Assembly: GCF_900129725.1 (NCBI RefSeq)
Contig: NZ_FQWQ01000003.1
Location: forward strand, 340,686-404,685
Source: Chryseolinea serpens
Lineage (GTDB): Bacteria; Bacteroidota; Bacteroidia; Cytophagales; Cyclobacteriaceae
Reading direction: 5' to 3'
DNA: 64,000 bases
Below are positions 31,092 to 41,998 of the stretch, piece by piece. The notes beneath the pieces are model-generated. The model made no database searches. It was not told where the DNA came from and was given only the letters and a program-made list of their open reading frames with translations. The position numbers and the translations under genes were made by a program. Each line of letters starts with the position of its first letter. Positions within the stretch are counted from its first letter, which is position 1.

Positions 31092-33734
31092 TCATTCGTA
31101 TTTCAAACTATCGACTGGATTGGCGCGTGCCGATTTGAACGATTGAAGGCCTATGGTCAGAAAAACCAGGATCAATGCCATGACGGTCACTGCGATGTAG
31201 AGTGAATAATCCAGTTGGGTTTTGTACACAAAATTTTCCATCCATTGGGTCATCACCCACCATGAAACGGGGATGACCAACACGGCCGAAAAGACGACGA
31301 GGAGGAGAATGTCTTTCGATAGTAAGAAAAGAATATCCGGGATGTTTGCTCCCAACACTTTTCTGATCCCGATCTCTTTAACCCGCTGCGTTGCCGCAAA
31401 GGCCGATAAGCCAATCAAGCCCAGCAGGGAGATGAATAGGGATATACCGGATAAGATCGACAACAGCTTATGCTGCCGCAGATCGTCGTTGTATTGCTCG
31501 TTGAAGCGCTGATCGAGAAAGAAAAAGTTAAAGGGATGGCCGGGCGCATGCTGCGCCCATTTTGCTTCGATGTCGGAAATGGTTTGAGAGAGTTCGTCAC
31601 CGTTCAGTTTGATGTGGAGATAGCCGCTCTCGCTATTCGTTCGAATGATCAGGAGCGGTTCCACCGCATGGCGCAACGATTTGAAATTAAAATCTTCGAC
31701 CACGCCAACAACATGGCCGGGGATGTCGCCATGAAAAAACTTCATGGCCTTTCCCACCGCGTGAGCACCCCAGCCCAGCCGCTTGGCCGCGGTTTCGTTC
31801 ACGATGTAGGGGGTTTCGTCATCGGCCACCGGACCAGCCCTAAAATCATGACCCTCCAAAATCTTCAGCCCCATGGTTTTAACATAGTCGTCGCCAACGA
31901 AGATCACCGTATAGCCCGATTGCTTCATCCCCGAAGAAGTCTCCGCCCAGAAATTCATCGCACCACCAACGTTCGCTCCCACCACTGTTCCCCCGGTGGT
32001 CACTCCGGCAATGTGGGGATTTTGAAGCAACGCATTTTTGAGGGCCGGAATGTTGCGCTCCACCGCACTATCCGGAATGGGCAAAACCAAAATATTATCC
32101 TTGTTAAAACCCAGCGCTTTGTTGCTGATAAATTCGATCTGATCGCCCATAAACCAAGTACACACGATCACTAAAATGGAAATCGAAAATTGTGTCGTGA
32201 TCAAAACTTTTCTGAACAGCCGGTTTGACGGACTTGTTTTAAATTTGCCCTTCAACGCGGTCAGCAGGGGTGAAGTAGAGAGGAAAATGGCAGGGTAGAG
32301 TCCCGATAATAAACCAATGCACAAGGCTACCGCCAGCGACGCCACCATCAATCCCGGGTTTTGAAAGGGATCAAAGAACAGATTCTTTCCGATCAACCGA
32401 TCAAAAGATGTGAAATTCAGGAGACCATACACCACGACAAGGGCAAGCAGCAGGGAGATCAGTGACAAAAAAACCGACTCGACCAATATGGAAATGGCGA
32501 GTGCTTGCTTGTTGGAGCCAACCAGTTTCTTTATCGCCAGTTCCGTCGCCCGGCGTGTGGACTTTGCCGTCGAAAGGTTCATGTAATTGATACAAGCCAT
32601 GATCATGATCAGGATGCCCGTTGCGCCAAAACCATAGAGATAGGCGATGTTGCCCTGTGGCTCGTCCTGGTCAAGGTCGGAATGAAAATGAATGTCCGCT
32701 AAAGGCTCGAGTATGGGAGAATATCTTCCGTCTACTTCTACGCTAAACGCTTTAAAATATTTGTCAAAAAGCGCCGGAAATTTCGCCTGGAAAGTCTGGG
32801 GTTCATAACCCTTCGGCACTACGATGTACAAATAGCTCCCCGGGTTCCAGAAATTTTCCGACGCGATCTTTTCTCCCTCCACAAAACTCCGGTTCGACAT
32901 CAACAGATCGAACTTGAGGTGCGTGTTTTCGGGCAGGTCCCGGATGACACCGGTAACGATCCAGACGTCACTTCCAATGACGAGTGACTGTCCCAATGGA
33001 TCTTCTGAGCCAAAATACTTATGCGCTATCGTTTCCGTGACCACTACAGCATTGGCCGTTTGCAAACAGGTTTTCGGATTGCCATAGATAAAGGGATGAT
33101 CAAATACGTTAAAGTAAGTGGTGTCTGCATCGATGATGCCCTCCTCGTAAAACGCTTTCAGCCCTTCACGACCTTCATGTTTTACCAGTATGCGTGGACC
33201 ATCCCTGTTGATGCGAACTACTTCCTCTATTTCAGGCATTTCGGTCTTCAGGACCATTCCCAAATCCATCGCCGACCTGGCCCAACGAATATCCAATCCC
33301 GTCTGCTGCTGGTGACACCCCACCCGGTAGATGCGCTCGTGAAGGGCATAGTGCTTGTCGTAGGAAAGGTCGCTTTGGAGGATCAGCAACAAGATGACGC
33401 CCACGGCAATGCCCAACGCCAATCCCAGAATATTGAGGGTAGAAAAAAATTTATCCTTCAGAAAAGCACGCGTGGCAAATTTGAGGTGATAGCGCAACAT
33501 ATAATAGGGGTTTGAGTCGACCGAAAATCTGTTTCTCAAAAGAATACCAGGCCTGAAAAATCGCAGGATGCTCCACGCCAGCCTCCACTTCGCCTTCGTC
33601 ATGCCAAAGCGCTTTGCATCCTTGTCAAACTGGTGGATAAGATCGCCTTCGATCTCTTCCAGGAGATGTTCCGGGCAGAACCACGAAAGCAACCGGAACA
33701 GCCAGGCAGACGTCGTGGGATCTTTTTCTTTCAT
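31092..33734 (-). CDS. FtsX/MacB-type ABC permease with prefix domain (second module)
   Basis: This 880-residue permease has the same layout as the one at 10970: an N-terminal prefix domain (WFCPEHLLEEIEGDLIHQFDKD), a first helix (LNILGLALGIAVGVILLLIL), and two periplasmic/FtsX halves with CINYMNLSTAKSTRRATELAIKK and IGIRKVLGANIPDILFLLS. The start at 33734 overlaps the PadR stop by ATGA; a longer frame to 33770 would run into the PadR gene. The two permeases are clearly homologous but diverged, so the duplication is old. No ATPase gene is near. Confidence 0.85.
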   Translation of the reverse strand: MKEKDPTTSAWLFRLLSWFCPEHLLEEIEGDLIHQFDKDAKRFGMTKAKWRLAWSILRFFRPGILLRNRFSVDSNPYYMLRYHLKFATRAFLKDKFFSTLNILGLALGIAVGVILLLILQSDLSYDKHYALHERIYRVGCHQQQTGLDIRWARSAMDLGMVLKTEMPEIEEVVRINRDGPRILVKHEGREGLKAFYEEGIIDADTTYFNVFDHPFIYGNPKTCLQTANAVVVTETIAHKYFGSEDPLGQSLVIGSDVWIVTGVIRDLPENTHLKFDLLMSNRSFVEGEKIASENFWNPGSYLYIVVPKGYEPQTFQAKFPALFDKYFKAFSVEVDGRYSPILEPLADIHFHSDLDQDEPQGNIAYLYGFGATGILIMIMACINYMNLSTAKSTRRATELAIKKLVGSNKQALAISILVESVFLSLISLLLALVVVYGLLNFTSFDRLIGKNLFFDPFQNPGLMVASLAVALCIGLLSGLYPAIFLSTSPLLTALKGKFKTSPSNRLFRKVLITTQFSISILVIVCTWFMGDQIEFISNKALGFNKDNILVLPIPDSAVERNIPALKNALLQNPHIAGVTTGGTVVGANVGGAMNFWAETSSGMKQSGYTVIFVGDDYVKTMGLKILEGHDFRAGPVADDETPYIVNETAAKRLGWGAHAVGKAMKFFHGDIPGHVVGVVEDFNFKSLRHAVEPLLIIRTNSESGYLHIKLNGDELSQTISDIEAKWAQHAPGHPFNFFFLDQRFNEQYNDDLRQHKLLSILSGISLFISLLGLIGLSAFAATQRVKEIGIRKVLGANIPDILFLLSKDILLLVVFSAVLVIPVSWWVMTQWMENFVYKTQLDYSLYIAVTVMALILVFLTIGLQSFKSARANPVDSLKYE

Positions 33735-34063
33735 GATGCAATCATTTTCAATTGAGGAACCATGCTCCACAAATCCAGACGCGTTTCTTTCATCGCTTTC
33801 AACATCGCCATGCCGGCGCTGGTTACCGTGAAAAGTCTTTTACGCCGGCCGCCCCGCTCCTTGGTGGCACCACCTACTTTTGATTTTACGTGACCTTTGT
33901 CCTCCAGTCGATAGAGCGTGACATGGACGGCACTAAGTGTAACATCACGTTTTAGTCGTCGCTCTATTTCTTCCGCAATGGCCGCGCCATAAGCATCTTC
34001 CTGAAGGGCTGCCACCAGAATCAACACCAACTCCTCAAACTCGCCCAGGTATTCTTTTCCCAT
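33731..34063 (-). CDS. PadR-family transcriptional regulator (second module)
   Basis: This 110-residue PadR winged-helix protein reads LGEFEELVLILVAALQEDAYG at its start, then VTLSAVHVTLYRLEDKGHVKS, the wing GGRRKRLFTVTSAG and a C-terminal dimerisation helix. It is coupled by ATGA to the permease gene. It is predicted to repress its own operon; the ligand is unknown. Confidence 0.9.
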   Translation of the reverse strand: MGKEYLGEFEELVLILVAALQEDAYGAAIAEEIERRLKRDVTLSAVHVTLYRLEDKGHVKSKVGGATKERGGRRKRLFTVTSAGMAMLKAMKETRLDLWSMVPQLKMIAS

Positions 34064-34559
34064 TTGCTTCTATTTTGTTAAGTAAATAAATCAAAATATT
34101 AGGGCAAATCCAAACCTGCCATTCGATCCTTTATTCCGTGGAGTTCTTCTGTCGGCTGGCTGGTAGTAGGGCAGAAAATCGAATCACAAGCGACTTGTCA
34201 GATCCAAAAAAAGCGATGAAAGCGACGCATCTGAATATCGTTAGCTTTTTCAGGATTCGTAGAAATGGAAACGAGGTTTTGGCCATTTTTGAAACACCAT
34301 TCAAGCAATAATACCTTGATTGATAGTCATTTATAACGGAATAGGAGTGTCACGAACTGAAGGGCCTTGTAAATGTAGAAATTACATTTATTTTTACACA
34401 ACCGATTGCGCTGGGCTATTCGTTGATGAATCCATTAGAAACAACATATCAAGTGATAGGCTTTTTGCGCGTCAGCTTATAGTCAAAATGACTATAATGT
34501 GACTTGGTTTTCAACTTGTACACCACCGTCAGTCGGGACATAGGGGATCATTTGGTTGA
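34064..34559. other. Regulatory intergenic region upstream of the sigma-like gene
   Basis: This stretch of about 500 bp lies between divergent genes (PadR minus, sigma-like plus). Its right half holds a two-palindrome element (34366-34497) that recurs upstream of the HTCS gene at 41999. The left half shows no gene. It should hold promoters for both directions. Confidence 0.6.
34366..34497. promoter_or_regulatory. Two-palindrome element, copy A
   Basis: Block 1 (34366-34409) contains the palindrome TAAATGTA (34370-34377) / TACATTTA (34383-34390) followed by TTTTTACACA. Block 2 (34475-34497) contains the palindrome TTATAGTCA / TGACTATAA (34477-34485 and 34489-34497). Block 1 is 39/44 and block 2 is 22/23 identical to copy B at 41796-41916. 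Palindrome centres are 107 bp apart here and 96 bp apart in copy B. It ends 62 bp before the sigma-like start codon. Confidence 0.6.
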
Positions 34560-35111
34560 ATGCATAAACTCATTTTAGTCATGGCATCTTCGTTACAATT
34601 TTATTCTGGTCGGGTGCTGCCCATAGTGGACAGCTTGCTCGAAGTTCGAAAAAAATTATTCGGACAACGTGAGACGATATCGGCGCGGCAGATCTATGAT
34701 CGGTTTGTACAGGACCTCTTCGGTTATGGTATGCAGTTTTCCAGGGATCGCGATGCAGTTAAGGAGGCCTTGGTGAAGTTATTTAACCAGATCAATAGTC
34801 GGGGCCACCAATTTTATGCAGACAGGTCCAGTCAGGTATCTCTTTTCAAGGAGTTTCGAAAAGTGCTTCGTCAAACATTTTCTATACCCGGTATGCACGT
34901 CTCAGGTGAGGAGCATCAGACGCAAACTTTTGAATCACGCCTTTCACCGGGCATTCGAAAGCTTACCCCTCTTCACCAGGAGGCGCTGTTCCTGATGCTT
35001 ATTTGTGGATTTAACAATCGCGAGGTGGCGGTCATTATGGGCGTCGGGATTAAAACCGTTTCACAATGGGCAGATGAGGCAATGTCGTCCTACAAGTTCA
35101 AAAAGTTCTGA
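34560..35111 (+). CDS. Degenerate ECF sigma-factor-like protein of the PUL
   Basis: This 183-residue protein has a sigma2-like segment at about residues 44-110 (IYDRFVQDLFGYGMQFSRDRDAV) and a sigma4-like HTH at about 130-180 (LTPLHQEALFLMLICGFNN, then VAVIMGVGIKTVSQWADEAM). Both deviate from the usual Bacteroidota ECF consensus; the expected DxFxxLW end of sigma2 reads LVKLFNQI. It precedes the GH43-GH10 gene by 41 bp and may control the CAZyme genes. It may be a diverged ECF factor or a DNA-binding protein that has lost polymerase contacts. An alternative start is Met8. Confidence 0.6.
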   Translation: MHKLILVMASSLQFYSGRVLPIVDSLLEVRKKLFGQRETISARQIYDRFVQDLFGYGMQFSRDRDAVKEALVKLFNQINSRGHQFYADRSSQVSLFKEFRKVLRQTFSIPGMHVSGEEHQTQTFESRLSPGIRKLTPLHQEALFLMLICGFNNREVAVIMGVGIKTVSQWADEAMSSYKFKKF

Positions 35112-35152
35112 AACGAAAATGATGATCACTTCTCAACAACCCATACTTTGAT

Positions 35153-37198
35153 ATGAAGACACGCGTAGGCCTTGCTTTCCTCTTGATCGTTCCCCTGTTG
35201 ACTGCGAATGCGCAGAAATTTGCAACCGACCCGTTGGTTAGTCACATATTCACAGCTGATCCTTCGGCACACGTTTTCAACGGAAGAATATACATCTATC
35301 CCTCACACGACATTGAGAGCAATACGGCAGAGGACGATGAAGGTGGTCATTTCGATATGAAAGACTATCACGTTTTGTCAATGGATCTCGTGGGTGGAAA
35401 GGTGACCGACCATGGCGTTGCGCTCGACATTAAGAACATTCCCTGGGCGGGCCGTCAGCTTTGGGCGCCGGATGCTGCCTATGCCAACAACACCTATTAC
35501 CTGTACTTTCCGGCAAAGGATAAGGACGGTGTGTTTCACATTGGCGTAGCAACTGCCAAAAATCCCGAAGGTCCTTTTGTTGCTGAAAAGAAACCGATAC
35601 CGGGTAGCTACAGTATAGATCCTTGTGTATTCAGAGACGACGACGGATCGTTTTACATGTATTTCGGCGGCATCTGGGGAGGGCAACTCCAATGGTGGGA
35701 TGATAATAAATATAACGCCAAAGGGGCGTTAAGAAAGGCAGATGAAGAAGCCGTATTGCCGCGCATAGCAAAACTGTCGAAGGACATGAAGAGTTTCCAT
35801 GATGAAGTTAGAGAAATTACCATAGTGGATGGAAACCAGAAACGGTTTACGGAAAAGCAGAATGACAAGCGATTTTTTGAGGCTGCCTGGATGCACAAAT
35901 ACAAAGGGAAGTATTACTTCTCGTATTCTACCGGCGACACCCACAACATTTGTTATGCGATGGGTGACTCACCGTATGGCCCCTTTGTCTATAAAGGCGT
36001 GCTGTTAAAGCCGGTAGCGGGCTGGACGAACCATCATTCCATAATTGAATTCAAGGGTAAATGGTATCTGTTCTACCACGACGTGCAGTTGTCGGGCAAG
36101 ACACATTTACGCAACGTCAAGGTCACCGAACTGACGTACAACGATGATGGGACCATCCAGACTTTGTCATCCTTCGCCGAGGATGTTGTGGGTGATAGAG
36201 GATTGAAGGATTATTATAAAGATTACTTTCCAATAGGCGTAGCGGTTTCACCGCGCGCGTTGCTTCATGATGATGCGCCATTGATCAGGCGTGAGTTCAA
36301 TAGTCTCACCCCTGAGAATGCCATGAAAATGGGACCGATACATCCCAAAGAGCAGGAGTATTTCTGGGCCGATGCCGATTCTATCGTCGCTTTTGCACAG
36401 CGCAACAAAATGAGGGTGCGTGGCCACACACTATGCTGGCACAATCAAACGCCGAGTTGGATGTTTGTGGATGCAAAGGGCGATACGGTGTCCAAGGAAG
36501 TATTGCTACAGCGTTTGAAGGATCATATTACGACCGTGGTCTCGCGCTATAAGGGTAAGGTTTATGCCTGGGATGTTGTCAACGAGGCCGTCTCTGATGC
36601 GCCCGGTGAACGCTATCGCAAGTCGGCGTGGTATAAGATCTGTGGCGAGGAGTTTATCACAAAGGCATTTCAATATGCCCACCAGGCCGACCCGGATGCT
36701 CAACTCTTTTACAACGACTACAACGAGATCGATCCGGTCAAGCGCGAAAAAATATTCAAGTTGGTGACCGGACTAAAACAAGCGGGTGTGCCGATCCACG
36801 GCGTAGGCCTGCAGGGGCATTGGGCCATCACCGAACCGTCGGCCGAACAACTTGACGCAACTTTATCCCGCTTTGCCGGGGCGGGCCTGAAAATTCAGAT
36901 CACTGAATTGGACATTTCGGTCTATCCGAAGGAACACAATGCCCGGCCGAAAACGGCGCAGGATAACAACACGGAATTCACATCGGATAAAGAACAGAAA
37001 CAGGCCGAAACCTATCGGATGTGCTTCGAATTGTTCAGAAAGTATGGGCAGTCTTTATCGGGTGTAACTTTTTGGAATATAAGTGATCGGGGCTCCTGGC
37101 TGGATAACTTTCCGGTGCGGGGCAGAAAGGATTATCCACTGTTGTTTGATCAGAATCTTAAGAGGAAGAGCGCTTATGGCAAAGTGGTAAGTTTTTGA
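35153..37198 (+). CDS. GH43-GH10 bimodular xylan-degrading enzyme
   Basis: This 681-residue secreted protein has a signal peptide (residues 1-20, ending NAQ). The N-terminal GH43 five-bladed propeller covers about 25-340, with candidate catalytic residues Asp36 (TADPSAHVF), Asp156 (SIDPCVF) and Glu243 (FFEAAWMHK). The C-terminal GH10 barrel covers about 345-680, with the acid/base Glu478 in DVVNEA and the nucleophile Glu585 in ITELDIS, plus the substrate motif GHTLCWHNQTPSW. Together it would cut xylan internally (endo-xylanase) and remove arabinose or xylose (arabinofuranosidase/xylosidase). Both triads look intact. The next gene follows after 101 bp. Confidence 0.9.
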   Translation: MKTRVGLAFLLIVPLLTANAQKFATDPLVSHIFTADPSAHVFNGRIYIYPSHDIESNTAEDDEGGHFDMKDYHVLSMDLVGGKVTDHGVALDIKNIPWAGRQLWAPDAAYANNTYYLYFPAKDKDGVFHIGVATAKNPEGPFVAEKKPIPGSYSIDPCVFRDDDGSFYMYFGGIWGGQLQWWDDNKYNAKGALRKADEEAVLPRIAKLSKDMKSFHDEVREITIVDGNQKRFTEKQNDKRFFEAAWMHKYKGKYYFSYSTGDTHNICYAMGDSPYGPFVYKGVLLKPVAGWTNHHSIIEFKGKWYLFYHDVQLSGKTHLRNVKVTELTYNDDGTIQTLSSFAEDVVGDRGLKDYYKDYFPIGVAVSPRALLHDDAPLIRREFNSLTPENAMKMGPIHPKEQEYFWADADSIVAFAQRNKMRVRGHTLCWHNQTPSWMFVDAKGDTVSKEVLLQRLKDHITTVVSRYKGKVYAWDVVNEAVSDAPGERYRKSAWYKICGEEFITKAFQYAHQADPDAQLFYNDYNEIDPVKREKIFKLVTGLKQAGVPIHGVGLQGHWAITEPSAEQLDATLSRFAGAGLKIQITELDISVYPKEHNARPKTAQDNNTEFTSDKEQKQAETYRMCFELFRKYGQSLSGVTFWNISDRGSWLDNFPVRGRKDYPLLFDQNLKRKSAYGKVVSF

Positions 37199-37254
37199 CC
37201 CATCTGACAACTTTCTGTACAAAAGCGTGATGCAGAACATTGCCAAAAAAATAA

Positions 37255-39225
<1,971 letters not shown>

Positions 39226-39227
39226 TT

Positions 39228-41693
39228 ATGAGATTATTATTCTTCGTCATCCTCCTTCAAGCCATTATTATCCCAGGCGCTGCTCAGCAGACCGGTTTGA
39301 GACTATGGTATAACAAACCCGCTGGTGATACCTGGGAGAACGCGTTGCCCATTGGCAACGGCAGACTAGGCGCCATGGTATACGGGAACGTGGGCAAGGA
39401 AACTATTCAATTGAACGAGCACACGGTGTGGAGCGGTAGCCCCAACCGAAACGATAACCCGGGCGCGCTGGCTTCACTGCCTCAAATCAGGCAACTCATA
39501 TTTGATGGTAAACAAAAGGAAGCCGAGAAACTTGCCGACCAGTTCATCATCAGTAAAAAATCACACGGTCAAATGTTTGAACCCGTGGGAAATCTGCACT
39601 TGACCTTTGAAGGTCATGCCGATTATTCAGATTACTACCGGGAGCTTGACATTGAAAGGGCCGTGAGCACAACCCGCTACCAGGTTGGAGAGGTTACCTA
39701 TACCCGCGAGACGTTTGCTTCCCATGCTGACCCGGTCGTGGTCATGCGCCTGACCGCTAGCCAAAGCAAGCGCATTTCATTTGTGGCCACATTGTCGACA
39801 TTGCAGTCTAAGGCAAAAATTACGACGTCACCAAAGCATGAGCTGAGCATCTATGGCACAACGAGCGATCATGAAGGCGTGGAAGGCAAAGTAAAGTTTC
39901 TGGGACTTGTGCGGTTCAAACTGGAGGGCGGAACGGTGTCGTCGTCAGACTCATCCATTGTCGTAAAGGGGGCAGACGCTGTGACGGTGTACGTCTCGAT
40001 GGCCAGTAACTTCAATAATTATCACGACATCACGGCCAATGAAAAGGAGAGAGCCGTGAACGCCATGGAACGGGCATTTCCAAAATCGTATGAAGAGGTG
40101 AAGAAGGCCCACGTGAAAGCATACCAGAAATATTTTGACCGTGTAAAACTCGACCTGGGTGTAACCGCGGCAGCCAAGCTCCCGACCGACGAGCGATTGA
40201 AGCGCTTTAACACGGAACCCGATCCTGAGTTAGTGACGCTTTACTTTCAATATGGCCGGTACCTGTTGATCTCTGCTTCACAACCGGGTGGTCAGCCCGC
40301 CAACCTGCAGGGCATATGGAATAGCCGAATGAGGCCGCCGTGGGATAGCAAGTACACGATAAACATCAATGCCGAAATGAATTACTGGCCGGCGGAAAAA
40401 ACCAATCTCTCTGAACTGCACGAACCCTTCTTAAAGATGGTCAGTGAACTGGCGGAGACGGGTCAGGAAACGGCGCGGGTGATGTATGGCTCCCGGGGAT
40501 GGATGGCGCATCACAACACGGACATCTGGCGCGCGACGGGAGCAGTTGATGGTGCTTTCTGGGGTGCATGGACGGCGGGCGGTGGATGGACCAGCCAGCA
40601 TTTGTGGGAACATTATCTCTATCATGGAGATAAAAAATTTCTTGAAACAGCCTACCCGGTATTGAAAGGCGCTGCGCTTTTTTATGTGGACTTCCTGGTG
40701 GAGGATCCACGTCGCCATTGGTTGGTGGTCAATCCGGGCATGTCGCCGGAGAATGCGCCTAAAGCACATGAAGGGTCGTCACTCGATGCTGGGACAACCA
40801 TGGATAACCAGATTGTGTTCGATGTCTTTAGCACGGCCATTCGCGCTGCTGAAATTTTGGATCGCGATAAATCATTTGTCGATACGCTGCGACGGATGCG
40901 TGATCGTTTGCCACCGATGCATATTGGTCAGCACGGTCAATTGCAGGAATGGCTGGATGATATCGACGACCCCAACGACAAACACCGCCACATCTCTCAC
41001 TTGTATGGATTGTTCCCATCGAATCAGATCTCCCCCTACCGCACCCCACAATTGTCTTCGGCGGCAAGGAATACACTACTTCAACGTGGCGACATTTCTA
41101 CCGGGTGGAGCATGGGCTGGAAAGTGAACTGGTGGGCTCGCATGCTGGACGGCAACCATGCTTATAAACTTATTCAGAATCAGCTTACGCCGGTAGGTTC
41201 CAATGAAGGCGGAGGCGGCACCTACAATAATTTGTTCGACGCGCACCCGCCCTTTCAGATTGATGGCAATTTTGGCTGCACGTCTGGAATTGCAGAGATG
41301 TTGGTACAAAGTGCCACCGGCGAAATTCATCTGCTCCCCGCTTTGCCAGACGTGTGGAGAAATGGTAAGGTCAATGGGCTGCTCGCACGCGGCGGTTTTG
41401 AACTCGTTGAACTCCAGTGGCAAGATGGCAAGCTGGTGAAAGCCATTATTAAGTCGAACCTCGGGGGAAATCTCCGGATCCGGGTACCTAATGATGTGAA
41501 GCTGGCCAAAGGGAGCATCGTGAAACAACCCCCTGGCGAAAATCAAAATCCGTTCTTCCGTGTTGAGCAAACCCCGTCGCCGCTAATTTCTGCATCGGCG
41601 ACGGTACAATTACCTCAACTTTCTGAGACAAAATTATATGATATAGATACCCGGGCTGGCGGCGTGTATGTGCTGACGCCGGAGATCAAATGA
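39228..41693 (+). CDS. GH95 alpha-L-fucosidase/alpha-L-galactosidase
   Basis: This 821-residue secreted enzyme starts at 39228 with a signal peptide ([20 protein letters not shown]); an upstream frame extension would overlap the esterase gene. GH95 hallmarks are [18 protein letters not shown] near the N-terminus, [13 protein letters not shown] (near residue 379), SPEN with Glu508 as likely acid, and FQIDGNFG (Asp679). GH95 inverts alpha-1,2-linked L-fucose; several members act on alpha-L-galactose in xylan or xyloglucan. It is two bases after the double esterase and is the last gene of this transcript. Confidence 0.92.
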   Translation: MRLLFFVILLQAIIIPGAAQQTGLRLWYNKPAGDTWENALPIGNGRLGAMVYGNVGKETIQLNEHTVWSGSPNRNDNPGALASLPQIRQLIFDGKQKEAEKLADQFIISKKSHGQMFEPVGNLHLTFEGHADYSDYYRELDIERAVSTTRYQVGEVTYTRETFASHADPVVVMRLTASQSKRISFVATLSTLQSKAKITTSPKHELSIYGTTSDHEGVEGKVKFLGLVRFKLEGGTVSSSDSSIVVKGADAVTVYVSMASNFNNYHDITANEKERAVNAMERAFPKSYEEVKKAHVKAYQKYFDRVKLDLGVTAAAKLPTDERLKRFNTEPDPELVTLYFQYGRYLLISASQPGGQPANLQGIWNSRMRPPWDSKYTININAEMNYWPAEKTNLSELHEPFLKMVSELAETGQETARVMYGSRGWMAHHNTDIWRATGAVDGAFWGAWTAGGGWTSQHLWEHYLYHGDKKFLETAYPVLKGAALFYVDFLVEDPRRHWLVVNPGMSPENAPKAHEGSSLDAGTTMDNQIVFDVFSTAIRAAEILDRDKSFVDTLRRMRDRLPPMHIGQHGQLQEWLDDIDDPNDKHRHISHLYGLFPSNQISPYRTPQLSSAARNTLLQRGDISTGWSMGWKVNWWARMLDGNHAYKLIQNQLTPVGSNEGGGGTYNNLFDAHPPFQIDGNFGCTSGIAEMLVQSATGEIHLLPALPDVWRNGKVNGLLARGGFELVELQWQDGKLVKAIIKSNLGGNLRIRVPNDVKLAKGSIVKQPPGENQNPFFRVEQTPSPLISASATVQLPQLSETKLYDIDTRAGGVYVLTPEIK

Positions 41694-41998
41694 TGTAAAT
41701 GAACGAAGCCGCTGGCGAGATGCGTGTTTAAACGCTGAAACTATACGTTGAATTGATCGACCGCTAAAAAAAAAGTCTTGTTATTCGGCTAGGTGCTTGT
41801 AAATGTACAGAATACATTTATTTTTACACAATCGTTTGCAATCCATGTAGAACGGCTAAACAACACCGCCTACATGGTTGTTCTTACGCTCCTGCTTATA
41901 GTCAAATTGACTATAAGACTTGCTAGTTTTGAAGTTGAAATGAAGTTGGCTTAGTGTATTTAAATGGTTCATTGACGTAACCAAAAACGAGCTTTCTA
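41694..41998. other. Regulatory intergenic region upstream of the first HTCS
   Basis: About 305 bp separate the GH95 stop from the HTCS start. The region holds the second copy of the two-palindrome element. Between its blocks lies a further inverted pair CCATGTAG / CTACATGG (41843-41877). No terminator with a clear T-run was seen after GH95, so read-through is possible. Confidence 0.55.
41796..41916. promoter_or_regulatory. Two-palindrome element, copy B
   Basis: Block 1 (41796-41839) has the palindrome TAAATGTA (41800-41807) / TACATTTA (41813-41820), then TTTTTACACA. Block 2 (41894-41916) has a perfect palindrome TTATAGTCAA-A-TTGACTATAA (41896-41916). It ends 82 bp before the HTCS ATG. The spacing of block centres is 96 bp, 11 bp less than in copy A, which keeps helical phase. 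Confidence 0.6.

Noticed and set aside
31470..32174. A 234-codon plus-strand open frame
   Set aside because: It is antisense to the second FtsX permease, whose motifs and coupling to PadR are clear.
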